Shown here: positions 34,350 through 47,351 of the stretch, piece after piece | Numbering within the stretch: the stretch's first letter is position 1 | How the letters are laid out: each line of letters opens with the position of its first letter | NCBI GenBank assembly: GCA_937916845.1 | Contig: CALFSK010000044.1 | Coordinates: 1 to 54,920 of the forward strand | DNA from: an uncultured Lactobacillus sp. | GTDB lineage: Bacteria > Bacillota > Bacilli > Lactobacillales > Lactobacillaceae | Reading direction: 5' to 3' | DNA length: 54,920 nt | The notes under the pieces: generated by a model | Seen by the model: only the letters and a program-made list of their open reading frames with translations | Database searches by the model: none | Told to the model about the DNA's origin: nothing | Position numbers and translations under genes: made by a program

Positions 34350-35774
34350 TTACCGTGCTTTTAGTGATGTCATCAGCAACTGGTTGACCACTTTCGGATT
34401 AGCTTGGCCGTGCGTCTGCTTCATGATCTGACCGACCAAGAAACCGACTGCCCGGTCTTTCCCATTCTTAAAGTCATCAATTGATTGTTGGTTGTTATCT
34501 AATACACCGTCAATGATTGGTTGTAGCTTAGCAGGGTCTGATAATTGAACCAAGCCCTTTTCATTTACCCACTTGACTGGTTCGCTACCAGCCATGATTG
34601 CTTTGAAGACTTTCTTCGCGATTTTGCTTGAAATCGTTTCATCAGAAATCATCTTAATCATGCCCGCCAAGTGTTCTGGTGTCAAGTCAGTTTGTAACAA
34701 ACCAACCTTCTTATCGTTCAAGTAGGCGTTAACGTCCCCTTGCAAGTAGTTGGAAGTAAGCTTAGGATCAGCACCCTGTGCAACCGTTGCGTCGAAGAAG
34801 TCTGACATTTCCTTAGTCTGCGTCAAAACACCCGCATCATAAGGGGTCAAGCCGAATTCATTGATGTAACGTTCCCGCCGTGAGCCTGGCATTTCTGGAA
34901 TCGTTGCTTGAACTTCTTTAATCCAGTCATCGTCAATATCTAAGGCAGGAATATCTGGTTCTGGGAAGTAACGGTAATCATCGCTACCTTCCTTGACCCG
35001 CATTAAGATGGTCTTTCCAGTGGTTTCGTCAAAACGACGCGTTTCTTGTTGAACTTGGCCACCAGACATTAAGACCCGTTGTTGCCGTTGTTCTTCGTAT
35101 TCCAACGATTTACGGACATAGTTGAAGGAGTTCAAGTTCTTCATTTCGGTCTTAACACCGTACTTGTCTGAACCGGCTGGACGGATTGAAATGTTAACGT
35201 CGACCCGCATGGAGCCTTCTTCCATCTTAACATCGGAAACCCCTGTAAATTGAATCCGTTGCCGCAATGCTTCACAGTAAGCGTAAGCTTCTTCTGGTGA
35301 GGCGATTTCTGGCTTTGAAACAATTTCAATCAGTGGCGTGCCTTGCCGGTTTAAATCGACATAGGAATAGTCACTTTCATGGGTGTTCTTCCCGGCATCT
35401 TCTTCGATATGCATTTCTTCGATACCGATTTTTTTCTTCTTACCGTCAACTTCAATTTCAATCCAACCATCGTGTGCAATTGGCTTGTCATGTTGCGTAA
35501 TTTGGTAAGCTTTCGGGTTATCTGGGTAGAAGTAGTTCTTTCGGTCAAAATAAGTGTGGTGTTCAATGTTCGCATGCAAAGCAGTGGCTGCCTTGATACC
35601 AGATTCAACAACACCCTTATTTGGCGTTGGTAATACCCCAGGATAACCCCAATCGATCACGTTCGTGTTAGCGTTTGGTTCGGAACCAAACTGCACGGGT
35701 GACGGACTAAAAATTTTGGAATTCGTCTTTAATTCAACGTGGACTTCCAGACCAATCGTAGTTACAAAATTCAT
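34350..35774 (-). CDS. gatB: Asp-tRNA(Asn)/Glu-tRNA(Gln) amidotransferase subunit B
   Basis: The tRNA-binding and kinase subunit of GatCAB, which turns Glu-tRNA(Gln) (and Asp-tRNA(Asn)) into the amidated forms. A 474-residue standard length. It begins [22 protein letters not shown], contains the signature [17 protein letters not shown] with ADP/tRNA loop [18 protein letters not shown], and ends in the YqeY-like helical tail ([25 protein letters not shown]). Its ATG shares one base with the gatA stop (TAATG), so translation is coupled. Lactobacilli use this route to make Gln-tRNA. Confidence 0.97.
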   Translation of the reverse strand: MNFVTTIGLEVHVELKTNSKIFSPSPVQFGSEPNANTNVIDWGYPGVLPTPNKGVVESGIKAATALHANIEHHTYFDRKNYFYPDNPKAYQITQHDKPIAHDGWIEIEVDGKKKKIGIEEMHIEEDAGKNTHESDYSYVDLNRQGTPLIEIVSKPEIASPEEAYAYCEALRQRIQFTGVSDVKMEEGSMRVDVNISIRPAGSDKYGVKTEMKNLNSFNYVRKSLEYEEQRQQRVLMSGGQVQQETRRFDETTGKTILMRVKEGSDDYRYFPEPDIPALDIDDDWIKEVQATIPEMPGSRRERYINEFGLTPYDAGVLTQTKEMSDFFDATVAQGADPKLTSNYLQGDVNAYLNDKKVGLLQTDLTPEHLAGMIKMISDETISSKIAKKVFKAIMAGSEPVKWVNEKGLVQLSDPAKLQPIIDGVLDNNQQSIDDFKNGKDRAVGFLVGQIMKQTHGQANPKVVNQLLMTSLKAR

Positions 35775-37237
35775 TAGTTAGCACCTCCGACTTTAGGGGT
35801 TTGCTTATGAACGTCAGTTGCTTGTTCAAAAGCGTAACCTGCTTTATAGAGCGTACTTTCATCAAACGCCTTCCCAATCAATTGTAAACCGACTGGTAGA
35901 CCATCCGCAAAGCCCGCTGGAACTGACATCCCTGGTAACCCAGCTAAGTTAACTGGAATCGTCAAGACGTCGTTCATGTACATCGTAATTGGATCGGAGA
36001 TTTCATCGCCAATCTTGAAAGCTGGCGTTGGGGCAACTGGTCCCATAATCATGTCATAATCTTCAAAGACCTTATTGAAGTCGTTAATAATCATAGTCCG
36101 CACTTGCCCAGCCTTGTGGAAGTACGCATCGTAGTAACCAGCGGACAAAGAGAACGTCCCCAGCATAATCCGACGCTTAACTTCGTCACCGAAGCCTTCA
36201 GAACGGCTACGAACATAGACGTCTTCCAAGTTCTTAACGTCGTCTGCGCGGAAACCATAACGAATTCCGTCAAACCGTTGTAAGTTTGATGACGCTTCTG
36301 AACTAGCAATGATGTAGTAAGCAGAAACACCGTAACGACTATTTGGCAAGGAAACTTCTTCCACCGTTGCGCCTAATTCTTCAAACTTCTTAACGGCGTT
36401 GTTGATCACTTCACGGACTTTAGGATCAATCCCTTCATCCATGTATTCTTTAGGCAACCCAATCTTCATACCCTTGATATTACCGTCTAATCCGGCCGTA
36501 AAATCAGGAACTTCGCGCTTAGAAGACGTGCCATCGTGTTGGTCGTAACCCGCGATCATGTTTAAAGCGGCGGCGTTATCTTTCACCGTCCGTGTCATTG
36601 GGCCGATTTGGTCTAGTGACGACGCAAAGGCAATTAAGCCCCAACGTGAAACCCGACCGTACGTTGGCTTCATCCCGACAACCCCGTTGAAAGAAGAAGG
36701 TTGGCGAATTGAGCCACCGGTATCGGAACCGAAGGCAACTGGAACTTGGCCAGAAGCCACCGCAACGGCTGAACCACCGGATGAGCCACCAGGAACACGA
36801 CTAACATCCCAAGGGTTCCGTGTCACTTTAAACGCGGAGTTTTCCGTTGAACCACCCATGGCAAATTCATCCATGTTGTTCTTACCAATGATGACAGCGT
36901 CGTTAGCTTCCATCTTTTCAACAACCGTTGCGTCGTAAACTGGAACAAAGTGTTCCAGCATTTTAGACGCTGCGGTCGTCGTTAAGCCCTTGGTCACAAT
37001 GTTATCTTTAACCGCAACCGGAATTCCGGCCATGATGTTATCGGGGTTGATCCCCTTAGCATCAATTTCAGCAGCCCGCTTTAAAGCGGCTTCTTCGTTT
37101 AAGTTCAAGAAGGCCCCAAGTTGGGGGTCAACTTCCCGTAAGTTTTCAAAAGTGGCTTTAGCGAGTGCTACCGCACTGATTTTTTTTGCGACTAAATCAG
37201 CATGTAAGCTGGTCAAATCTTGGTCGAAATAATTCAT
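35774..37237 (-). CDS. gatA: Asp-tRNA(Asn)/Glu-tRNA(Gln) amidotransferase subunit A
   Basis: The glutaminase subunit of GatCAB, releasing ammonia from glutamine and passing it to GatB. A 487-residue amidase-signature enzyme with the Ser-cisSer-Lys triad visible: K77 in PVAVKDNI, S152 in GGSSGGSA and nucleophile S176 in [10 protein letters not shown], the same spacing as in other GatA proteins. It overlaps gatC by one base upstream and gatB by one base downstream, so all three subunits are made together. The ribosome site GGGGACGGCG lies at the end of gatC. Confidence 0.97.
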   Translation of the reverse strand: MNYFDQDLTSLHADLVAKKISAVALAKATFENLREVDPQLGAFLNLNEEAALKRAAEIDAKGINPDNIMAGIPVAVKDNIVTKGLTTTAASKMLEHFVPVYDATVVEKMEANDAVIIGKNNMDEFAMGGSTENSAFKVTRNPWDVSRVPGGSSGGSAVAVASGQVPVAFGSDTGGSIRQPSSFNGVVGMKPTYGRVSRWGLIAFASSLDQIGPMTRTVKDNAAALNMIAGYDQHDGTSSKREVPDFTAGLDGNIKGMKIGLPKEYMDEGIDPKVREVINNAVKKFEELGATVEEVSLPNSRYGVSAYYIIASSEASSNLQRFDGIRYGFRADDVKNLEDVYVRSRSEGFGDEVKRRIMLGTFSLSAGYYDAYFHKAGQVRTMIINDFNKVFEDYDMIMGPVAPTPAFKIGDEISDPITMYMNDVLTIPVNLAGLPGMSVPAGFADGLPVGLQLIGKAFDESTLYKAGYAFEQATDVHKQTPKVGGAN

Positions 37238-37566
37238 TATTCGCCGTCCCCACTTTCATCAATAATTGTTGGCACTTTAATTAAGCCATTGGCCGTTTCC
37301 GGTGCGTTGTTTAGTAATGCGCGGCGAAGTTGGTCGTCACTCTTTACGGCTTTATCTTCACGTAACGTTGCTTCACGTAACGTGTCATCGCTCAACCGCA
37401 TCGTTGCGGGAACGTCCGTCGTATCAACTTTGCTTAATTCTTCAAACATTCCAATAATTTTTTCAAGTTGACCCGTAAAAGTCTCAAGTTCATTGGGGGT
37501 AAATTCAAGTTTGGCTAACCCCGCAACGTGTTGAACTTGGTCGGCATTAATACGTTCTTCAGCCAT
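37237..37566 (-). CDS. gatC: Asp-tRNA(Asn)/Glu-tRNA(Gln) amidotransferase subunit C
   Basis: The 109-residue belt subunit that holds GatA and GatB together. It shows the family pattern [48 protein letters not shown], then [17 protein letters not shown]. The ATG at 37566 follows AGAAGGAAA; the longer frame would begin with a TTG directly before it. It lies 32 bases after the camS stop on the same strand, so it is probably in one transcript with pcrA, ligA and camS. Confidence 0.96.
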   Translation of the reverse strand: MAEERINADQVQHVAGLAKLEFTPNELETFTGQLEKIIGMFEELSKVDTTDVPATMRLSDDTLREATLREDKAVKSDDQLRRALLNNAPETANGLIKVPTIIDESGDGE

Positions 37567-37598
37567 CAAATTTCCTTCTTTCTCAGATCTTACTTAAT

Positions 37599-40825
<3,227 letters not shown>

Positions 40826-40832
40826 CTAGTAC

Positions 40833-43100
40833 TTAATCTTGAACTTTTTCAATCGGTGCAAACGCCGCTAATAATCGTTTAATGCCTTCTGATTTGAAGG
40901 CAATGTCTAATTCAGCATCTTCACCAGCGCCAGTCACCTTAACGACCGTACCAGTGCCCCACTTACGATGTTTAACCTTGTCGCCAATGCGCCAGCTGTT
41001 CTTATCCGCACCGGTTCCAGCGGCCTTCTTAGCCGTTGGGCGGGTTCCGACTGGGTTCTTTTTATACGTTGGCGTAAAGGCACGGCGTTCACGACTGTCA
41101 CCAAATGGCATGGCCGGTCCGGTACTACTGCTGCCATCCAACGTATTTTCATTTTTAATTAAACTCTGATCAATTTCTTCAACAAACCGTGAAGCCGGGT
41201 TGTTTTGCCGCCGACCATAGAGCATCCGTGAGTAAGCGTTCGTTAAGTAGAGCTTCTTTTCAGCCCGCGTGATTCCCACGTAAGCCAAACGGCGTTCTTC
41301 TTCCAACTCATCTTCGTCCATCATGGCACGCGATAGAGGGAAAATCCCGTCTTCCATCCCAATTAGGAAGACCACTGGGAATTCCAGCCCCTTAGCGGCA
41401 TGTAACGTCATCAACGTGACCGCCTGAGGTTCTTCTTCAACGTTATCCACGTCGGAAACTAAGGCTAAGTCAGCTAAGAAGTCCACGAATTTATCACTGT
41501 CTTCTTCTTCTGGTTGATAACTGTCATCAAATTGTTTCGTGACGGATAAGAATTCTTCGATGTTTTCAATCCGCGTTTGGGCTTCTAACGACTTGGAAGC
41601 CGCTTGGTCCTTTAAGGCCTTCATGTAGCCGGTCCGGTCCAATACTTCGTTCGTTAAATCGGTTACTGACAAGTATTCACGCATCGCGCGTAACTCGTTC
41701 ATCGTGGTTGCAAATTTTGCAAGTGAACCCTTGGCACGGGTCGAAATCCCGTTCGCCATGTCCACGTTGCTAGCGGCTTCTAACATTGAATAGCCGGCTT
41801 CGTCTGCAAATAGCCGTAACTTTTCGACACTGGTTTGTCCAATCCCACGCTTCGGTTCGTTGACGACCCGTTCAAAGTTCATTGAATCCTGGTCATTCAC
41901 AACTAAGGTCAGGTAGGACAAAACGTCCCGAATTTCTTTACGGTCGTAGAACTTGTTCCCACCGACCATGGTGTAAGGAATGTTGGCCTTAACCAGTGAT
42001 TCTTCCATGACACGGGACTGCGCGTTGGTCCGGTACAAAATGGCAAAATCACCGTAATCGAACTTCTTTTCCTGCATGTTTTCTTGAATCTTGGAAATGA
42101 CAAAGTGGGTTTCGTCACTTTCACTCTGCCCACGGTAATAGGAAATCAAATCGCCCGTCGTGTTTTCCGTCCATAACTTCTTCGGGCGACGCGTCGTGTT
42201 GTTGTTGATCACTTCGTTTGCGGCGGTCAAAATGTTCTTCGTCGACCGGTAGTTTTGTTCCAACATTACCGTGTCAGCCTGTGGATAATCTTTTTCAAAG
42301 TCCAAGATATTTTCCATGTTGGCACCCCGCCAACCGTAAATGGATTGGTCGGCATCCCCAACAACGCACAAGTTCTTGTTCTTGTCAGCCAACATGTTGA
42401 CCAGCGTGTACTGGGCGTTATTCGTATCTTGGTATTCATCAACGTGGATGTAATGGAATTTATTTTGGTACCATTCCAACGTCTCTTTATGCTGTTTGAA
42501 TAACTGAATCGTCAGCATGATCAAGTCATCAAAGTCGACGGCTTGGTCCGCAGCTAATTCCCGTTGGTATTGTAAATAAACGTCAGCCACAACGCTTTCA
42601 AACGGACTGGCTGCCGATTCTTTATACATTTCCGGCGTCTGCAAATCGTTTTTAGCGTTTGAGATTGCTGACAAAATCGACCGGGGATCAAACTTCTTCG
42701 AATCAATATTTTGTTCCGTCAAAATTCGTTTGACCAGCGTCCGCTGTTCACTCGTCCCGGCAATCGTAAATGCCCGGTTGTACCCAATCTGTTCAATGTC
42801 TCGACGTAAAATCCGGACACAGAGCGCATGGAACGTTGAGACCCACACATCGCGTGCGGATTCTCCCAATAGTTTACTGACCCGTTCACGCATTTCGCGT
42901 GCGGCCTTGTTCGTAAACGTAATCGCTAAGACGTTCCAGGGATTGACCCCTTGTTCTTCAATTAAATATGCTACCCGGTGTGTCAGAACTCGGGTCTTCC
43001 CCGAGCCGGCACCGGCCATAATTAGTAGCGGTCCTTCAGTGTCTAAAACGGCTTCCTGTTGCTTGTCATTCATTCCTGCCAATAGGCTTTCTTTCGACAC
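40833..43100 (-). CDS. pcrA: ATP-dependent 3'-5' DNA helicase PcrA
   Basis: UvrD-type superfamily 1 helicase for repair, plasmid replication and removal of RecA filaments or stalled polymerase. Walker A is AGAGSGKTRVL (about 29-39), Walker B HVDEYQDTNNAQY, then GDADQSIYGWRGA (motif III), VMLEQNYRST (motif IV), VTLMTLHAAKGLEFPVVFL (motif V) and RRLAYVGITRAEKKLYL (motif VI). The C-terminal tail ends in a Tudor-like domain (IGDKVKHRKWGTGTVVKV) that contacts RNA polymerase. The GTG at 43100 is preferred (AAAGGGTGG upstream, start SKESLLAGMNDKQQEAV as in homologs); the GTG at 43112 overlaps the ribosome site. First gene of the housekeeping series. Confidence 0.96.
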   Translation of the reverse strand: MSKESLLAGMNDKQQEAVLDTEGPLLIMAGAGSGKTRVLTHRVAYLIEEQGVNPWNVLAITFTNKAAREMRERVSKLLGESARDVWVSTFHALCVRILRRDIEQIGYNRAFTIAGTSEQRTLVKRILTEQNIDSKKFDPRSILSAISNAKNDLQTPEMYKESAASPFESVVADVYLQYQRELAADQAVDFDDLIMLTIQLFKQHKETLEWYQNKFHYIHVDEYQDTNNAQYTLVNMLADKNKNLCVVGDADQSIYGWRGANMENILDFEKDYPQADTVMLEQNYRSTKNILTAANEVINNNTTRRPKKLWTENTTGDLISYYRGQSESDETHFVISKIQENMQEKKFDYGDFAILYRTNAQSRVMEESLVKANIPYTMVGGNKFYDRKEIRDVLSYLTLVVNDQDSMNFERVVNEPKRGIGQTSVEKLRLFADEAGYSMLEAASNVDMANGISTRAKGSLAKFATTMNELRAMREYLSVTDLTNEVLDRTGYMKALKDQAASKSLEAQTRIENIEEFLSVTKQFDDSYQPEEEDSDKFVDFLADLALVSDVDNVEEEPQAVTLMTLHAAKGLEFPVVFLIGMEDGIFPLSRAMMDEDELEEERRLAYVGITRAEKKLYLTNAYSRMLYGRRQNNPASRFVEEIDQSLIKNENTLDGSSSTGPAMPFGDSRERRAFTPTYKKNPVGTRPTAKKAAGTGADKNSWRIGDKVKHRKWGTGTVVKVTGAGEDAELDIAFKSEGIKRLLAAFAPIEKVQD

Positions 43101-43245
43101 GCTGTTCGCCACCCTTTCTAAAAATCAGTCAACAAATATTATAGCAAATTTTCGGCGTGATTGCTGGTTTTTAAGGCGCTATCACTCACATTAATCCCAC
43201 TTATTTTTGAAACCGTGTTCGTATTTGTTCGGTCAATCATATCCA

Positions 43246-43421
43246 CCCGCTCCGGCGGTCAGAAGTGGTGTGCTATGGGGGACGGCCTCAGCCAAAGTGC
43301 GGTCTGAGGCTTCAATTCAAAGCCGATAACCCACGTCTTTGAATTGCCCCGCAACATCAGTCGGCTAAGAAACGCCGGCTAATGTTGCCGCCATTGCACA
43401 CCACTCCTGCCGCCTCCGCTG
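43246..43421 (+). repeat. Structured repeat family A, copy A3
   Basis: Outer arms GGCGGTCAGAAGTGGTGTGC (43254-43273) and GCACACCACTCCTGCCGCC (43396-43414). Inside are GCCTCAG/CTGAGGC with loop CCAAAGTGCGGT, AATTCAAA/TTTGAATT enclosing GCCGATAACCCACGTC, and CAACATCAG/CTAATGTTG. The sequence changes in the second and third arms are matched on both sides. It is part of the 814-base gene-free stretch 43101-43914. Confidence 0.85.
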
Positions 43422-43450
43422 AAACAGATTTATTAGTACGAACTCTCAAA

Positions 43451-43587
43451 GGTAAGTGATGATAACGTTAATCGTGAAGGTAGCCCTTGACCGACAATAT
43501 TTGGCCTTATACCATAGATGGCCCAAGACAATTGCATATTTGGCTTACCCCCAGTCTCATGACTGCATATAGTCAGTGACCAAAGAT
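43451..43587 (-). repeat. Decayed copy of repeat family B (B3')
   Basis: GATAACGTTAATCGTGAAGG, CAATATTTGGCCTTATACCA and GACAATTGCATATT follow the order of B2 (ATGACATCGGTCGTGAAGG, TATTTGGCC, ATACCACGGACGGTCC, GACACTTGC). The copy has lost its outer stem and many pairings, and has drifted in GC content. It lies between A3 and the intact copy B3. Confidence 0.6.
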
Positions 43588-43694
43588 TAAAAAGTCTGAA
43601 GCCACCATTAACACCCTAACAGTACTGATAGTTATTCCGAAATTATCCGCTCCATTGAAAGTATCATTACTAATGCTATTATCGTTGGATAATC

Positions 43695-43868
43695 AGAGGC
43701 TGGCACTGATGGCATCAGTCGTGACGGCAGTGTTGGGGCGACGTTTTTTGCCGCCCTTACACTGCGGACGGTCCGGGACAATTGCGCATTTTGCAATCGT
43801 TCCGGGCGAGAGGCTAGACTGCTCCCCAGGCTAGCACCGGTCCCACGACTGTATGTCATCAATGACAA
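43695..43868 (-). repeat. Structured repeat family B, copy B3
   Basis: Outer arms TGGCACTGATGGCATCAGTC and GACTGTATGTCATCAATGACA (complementary with mismatches). Inner arm AGTGT..GGGCG with CGCCC..ACACT, then GACAATTGC/GCAATCGTT with the TTGCAAAA-type loop, and CTAG..CTAG around GCTCCCCAGG. It carries the shared CGGACGGTCCGGGAC and TCCGGGCGAG segments. Inverted relative to A3. Confidence 0.85.
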
Positions 43869-43879
43869 CTGGACTAACT

Positions 43880-43913
43880 AAAAAAGCCGTCAGTACGATA
43901 CTGACGACAATTT
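43880..43913 (-). terminator. Terminator of the PurK-like gene
   Basis: On the minus strand GTCGTCAGTA, TCG, TACTGACGGC followed by six T. It lies two bases past the stop. Confidence 0.85.
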
Positions 43914-43914
43914 T

Positions 43915-45087
43915 TTATTCAGTTGGTTTTTCATCTGAATTTTCCGCACTGGGCGCGTTAAAATTCCAGATGTTCGTATCATCGATTTGTTCTAAGGCTT
44001 CCTTGACACTCGGTGCTTCCACTAACACGTGGCCCGCAACCGGCGTCTTGTCGGCTTGTAATAAAGTCCGGTGATAAAAATTAAAGAACCAGTTCGTCTT
44101 AAGTTGCCACTGGGTCCGAATACCACTTTCTTGGGCAGGGGTAAAGTAGACCGCAACGACCGGCATGAGTTGCTTGACCGGCATCAAAGGCAAGCCCGCA
44201 ATGGCCCGTAAATGCTGTTCAGCCATGCTGATGTTTGTGGCACGCTCAAAGACGTACCCCGCCTGATGCATCGCGGGGACGATCCGCTTAACGTATAGGT
44301 TACCACTCTTAGTCAGGAAGAACGCAACTTCAAAGATCCCCGTGTAGCTGAGGTTATCACTAATTTCTTTCGTGATTCGCATCATTTCATCGTTGACGAC
44401 CTGATCAATTTGGGCCGGAACAATCGTGGCCAAGAGTTCGTGGTCACGGTACCGATTTTCCACACTTGGGAAAAATTCCGTACTCGTGGCGCTCTTGGCA
44501 ACAAAGACGGAGAGTTCCTTATCATAAGGAATCAAGGATTCTAACAGGTACGTTCCCCAATCTAAGAGGTCCGCTGCCTTCACGATGTCCGATTGCGTCT
44601 TAATCACTAACTGCCGGTTTTGACCAAGCCCCTTTTGAATTGGTTTCAAAATACTAGGGTACCCGATTGAACCAATGGCTTGATACACGTCATCCAAACT
44701 AACGATCGTTGCGGACGGCGCCACGTTTAAATTCAACTGACTAAAGAAGGCGCGTTCAAGTGAACGGTCCTGCATAATTTCCAGCGCGTCGCCACCTTGA
44801 GGGACCCGGGTATGCGCTGATAAAAAGTTGATGACCGACGCATCGACGCTTTCAGACTCGTAAGTCACGATGTCACAACGTTCAGCAAAATTTTGTAATT
44901 GTTGCTGATCATTGCGCGCCCCGACAACGCGAAAGTCTGCCAATTCCATGGTCTCGGTATTCTCATTGTCCCCGTATACGCCGACATTAATACCAGCATT
45001 GCGCGCGGCAATCACCAAACCAACACCATTAGTACTACTCCCAATGATGCCTAGCGTACCACCTGGGTTTAAAATCGAGTTGTCCAC
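43915..45087 (-). CDS. Diverged PurK-like ATP-grasp protein
   Basis: A 390-residue ATP-grasp protein with the overall PurK (N5-carboxyaminoimidazole ribonucleotide synthase) layout: N-terminal Rossmann-like ILNPGGTLGIIGSSTNGVGLVIAARNAG, CDIVTYESESVDASVINFL, ATP-grasp core YPSILKPIQKGLGQNRQLVI and SYTGIFEVAFFLTKSGNLYVKRIVPAMHQAGY. True PurK enzymes have GGGQLGRM at the start and ENAPRxHNSGHxTxExxxxSQFE near the end; both are altered (GSSTNGVG, VKRIVPAMHQAGYVFERA). It is probably a paralog with another carboxylate-amine ligation or a regulatory role, not the pathway enzyme. The GTG at 45087 follows AGGGA at five bases; a GTG at 45126 has no ribosome site. Grouped with xpt. Confidence 0.75.
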   Translation of the reverse strand: MDNSILNPGGTLGIIGSSTNGVGLVIAARNAGINVGVYGDNENTETMELADFRVVGARNDQQQLQNFAERCDIVTYESESVDASVINFLSAHTRVPQGGDALEIMQDRSLERAFFSQLNLNVAPSATIVSLDDVYQAIGSIGYPSILKPIQKGLGQNRQLVIKTQSDIVKAADLLDWGTYLLESLIPYDKELSVFVAKSATSTEFFPSVENRYRDHELLATIVPAQIDQVVNDEMMRITKEISDNLSYTGIFEVAFFLTKSGNLYVKRIVPAMHQAGYVFERATNISMAEQHLRAIAGLPLMPVKQLMPVVAVYFTPAQESGIRTQWQLKTNWFFNFYHRTLLQADKTPVAGHVLVEAPSVKEALEQIDDTNIWNFNAPSAENSDEKPTE

Positions 45088-45173
45088 TTCAGTCCCTACT
45101 TTCTTAATCCATTTAACGATTACCACCGAATGCTAAAACCCGTTTAACACTCGGTTTTGAGTTTATATGTCAT

Positions 45174-45203
45174 GGCTGGTCAAACACCCAGCCGTTTTTA
45201 ATT
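45174..45203 (+). terminator. Plus-strand hairpin-T-run between minus-strand genes
   Basis: GGCTGGT, CAAACA, CCCAGCC then GTTTTTAATTT reads as an intrinsic terminator only on the plus strand, although all neighbouring genes are on the minus strand. A second small pairing, AAAACC/GGTTTT, lies at 45136-45158. It may end an antisense transcript over the PurK-like gene, or be a relic. Confidence 0.4.
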
Positions 45204-45355
45204 TCAAAAATTGCTTATTATTATCGTGAGCTTGGTTCGCTAATTACCGCCTGCAAACAGCAACTATTTAGCGACGCCGGAACACGGCTTCTTGAGTTCA
45301 CGCTGGTTCCGTTAGTTAATAATACTTGGTGCACGGAATGCATGCAAGTCCCAGC

Positions 45356-45901
45356 TTACATTTTTCGCCGGGCATTTCGATGACGGACCCGCTTGACCCA
45401 AAAGCCCCCAGAAATATAGCGTGGTTCGTAGGCAATGACGAACGCACTGGGCTCTTGTTCCTTGATCAAACCGTATAACCGCCGTTCATTCTTCCGTGGC
45501 GCTAAGATATCCAGTTGCAGCCGTTCACCTTCTAGGCCGTACGCGATATGCTGGGTGACCCCAAAACCATTTTCGCGTAGCACTCCCGGTAACGTGGATT
45601 TCGGGTCAGGTAAGATAACCGAAATCATGGTATACCCAAGTGCCAACTTATCTTCAATCACCATCCCGACGTAGACCCCGACACCGTAGCCGAGGGCGTA
45701 AACCACCAAGTTGATTGGATTATCGAGCCGATTTAAGACCAGTGACAGTCCTAAAACGTAAATTGTGATCTCAATCACACTGGTAAAAGCTGCAAAATAT
45801 CGATACCCGCGCATGACGAGTAAAAATCGCAACGTGTTTAACGTAATGTAAACAAAGTTAATCACAAATATAAGGCCTAACATCCCAATATCAATCCGCA
45901 T
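45356..45901 (-). CDS. UPF0316 / DUF2179 membrane protein
   Basis: A 181-residue protein with three N-terminal membrane helices (about 6-28, 36-58, 62-82: LIFVINFVYITLNTLRFLLVMRG, VIEITIYVLGLSLVL, VVYALGYGVGVYVGMVIE) and a C-terminal cytosolic DUF2179-type domain (about 95-170) with TLPGVLRENGFGVTQHIAYGLEG and RLYGLIKEQEPSAFVIAYEPRYISGGFW. This fits the UPF0316 family (Bacillus YebE relatives). DUF2179 is thought to bind a small ligand, possibly a nucleotide. It lies 21 bases after xpt, in a probable operon. Confidence 0.88.
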   Translation of the reverse strand: MRIDIGMLGLIFVINFVYITLNTLRFLLVMRGYRYFAAFTSVIEITIYVLGLSLVLNRLDNPINLVVYALGYGVGVYVGMVIEDKLALGYTMISVILPDPKSTLPGVLRENGFGVTQHIAYGLEGERLQLDILAPRKNERRLYGLIKEQEPSAFVIAYEPRYISGGFWVKRVRHRNARRKM

Positions 45902-45922
45902 GGTTACCCCCGCTTTCTTGAT

Positions 45923-46507
45923 CTAGTCCGTTTGTTCCGATGCAAAGTGTACCCGGTCATCATCGAATGATGTGATCTGGGCCAATGACTCTAACCGAAC
46001 GCCCCGGTCTTCGACCAATTGATGCCCCGTCTGGAAGACCTTTTCAATGACGATTCCGACACCCATAACGTCAGCCTTAGCTTGGTCACAAATTTCAAAT
46101 AGCCCTTGAACGGCTTGACCGTTTGCTAAAAAGTCATCGATTAGTAAGACCTTATCACCAGCACTCAAAAACTTCTTGGCAATTGAAATGTGGTTAGACG
46201 TTTTCTTCGTATATGAATAAACTTCTGCGGTAAACAAGTCGTCAATTAGTGTCACAGACTTGTGTTTGCGGGCAAAAACAACCGGAACGTGGAGTGCTAA
46301 CCCGGCCATCACTGCGGGTGCAATCCCTGATGATTCAACCGTAAGAATCTTGGTCACGCCGGCATCGCGGAACAAGTGGGCAAATTCAGTCCCGATACTA
46401 AACATCAAATCGGGATCGACCTGATGATTCAAAAAGTTGTCAACCTTCAACACTTCGCCAGGTAAGACCCGGCCATCCTTTAAAATGCGTTCTTCAAGTT
46501 CTCGCAT
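45923..46507 (-). CDS. xpt: Xanthine phosphoribosyltransferase
   Basis: Salvages xanthine to XMP using PRPP in the cytosol. A 194-residue protein of the expected length. The PRPP-binding motif is [18 protein letters not shown] (about 121-138), and [25 protein letters not shown] is the typical region for the Xpt subgroup of type I PRTases. The ATG follows AGGAGG at ten bases. No purine riboswitch fits in the 45 bases before it, unlike the xpt operon of Bacillus. It is followed by UPF0316 and the PurK-like gene. Confidence 0.95.
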   Translation of the reverse strand: MRELEERILKDGRVLPGEVLKVDNFLNHQVDPDLMFSIGTEFAHLFRDAGVTKILTVESSGIAPAVMAGLALHVPVVFARKHKSVTLIDDLFTAEVYSYTKKTSNHISIAKKFLSAGDKVLLIDDFLANGQAVQGLFEICDQAKADVMGVGIVIEKVFQTGHQLVEDRGVRLESLAQITSFDDDRVHFASEQTD

Positions 46508-46552
46508 GCAAAAATAACCTCCTAATAATAATAAGTATGTCTAATTCAACTA

Positions 46553-47200
46553 TTACTCTCTATCATACCTTTGTAAGTCGTATTTTTGAATAATATTAAT
46601 TATTTTTTGTGCGTAACTAGGATCCGTGGCGTATCCGGCCGTTTGCAACGCCTTAGCGGCCGTCTGGTAGTCCTTAGCGTGAATGACTGCTGAATAGTGC
46701 TGCGCATCCCAGGGCGTCCCGTTAGCGAGCTTCTTTGCGTGGGCCACGAGGGAGTCGTGCCAGCTATCATAAACGGCAAAGCGCCGTTTAACGGTGTGGT
46801 ACGCCCCATCATAATATTCCTGTGTCGTCATCAACCGACCCGCCTGGGTTGCGTAAGCTTTGACGCCAAACAAGTTATTATTTTCCGTGGCATTCGTGCT
46901 GCGTCCCCAATCAGATTCGAGGATGGCTTGGCTCAAACTGATACTAGCCAACACGTGGTAACGTTTCTGAATAGCTTGGGCGGGCGGTGCTAGTTTTTGG
47001 ATAAAGCCGCTATGGGTCGTGACCGCCACTGGTGTCGAAGTCGTCGGTTGCGCATCAAAGCTTCGTTTGGCAATCCCGCTGATAAGTACAACGGCGCCCA
47101 AGACTAGTAATAGGTTCAGCCATTGAATGCGCCCTTTTTTCACAAACGGACTCCGCCGTTTTTTTGAACGTCGTCGCGGACGTTTGCGTTTGGTTGCCAT
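46553..47200 (-). CDS. Membrane-anchored GH73 N-acetylglucosaminidase
   Basis: Peptidoglycan hydrolase cleaving after N-acetylglucosamine. A 215-residue protein with a very basic start (ATKRKRPRRRSKKRR), one membrane helix (about 27-46) and the GH73/LytG-type catalytic domain (about 75-205). SISLSQAILESDWGRS carries the catalytic Glu, followed by NNLFGVKAY, TTQEYYDGAYHTVKRRFAVYDSWHDSL, and AKALQTAGYATDPSYAQKIINIIQKY. No wall-binding repeats. The ATG at 47200 follows AAGGGAG; the longer frame is not needed. First gene of the minus-strand set with xpt. Confidence 0.92.
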   Translation of the reverse strand: MATKRKRPRRRSKKRRSPFVKKGRIQWLNLLLVLGAVVLISGIAKRSFDAQPTTSTPVAVTTHSGFIQKLAPPAQAIQKRYHVLASISLSQAILESDWGRSTNATENNNLFGVKAYATQAGRLMTTQEYYDGAYHTVKRRFAVYDSWHDSLVAHAKKLANGTPWDAQHYSAVIHAKDYQTAAKALQTAGYATDPSYAQKIINIIQKYDLQRYDRE

Positions 47201-47351
47201 GGCTTGCTCCCTTCTATGTAAATGGATCACTAGTGAATCATACTCTATTCTACCGATTTTCATTCGAAAATTAAACGGAATGCGCCCCCCAACACCTTAC
47301 TTTTTTGCTAAAATGTAAGTGTTCTCAAATGATTCTTAGGAGGAATTTTTT

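Noticed and set aside
46508..46552. Purine riboswitch before xpt
   Set aside because: Only 45 bases separate xpt from the preceding gene, too short for the roughly 100-base purine aptamer, and no aptamer core is seen.
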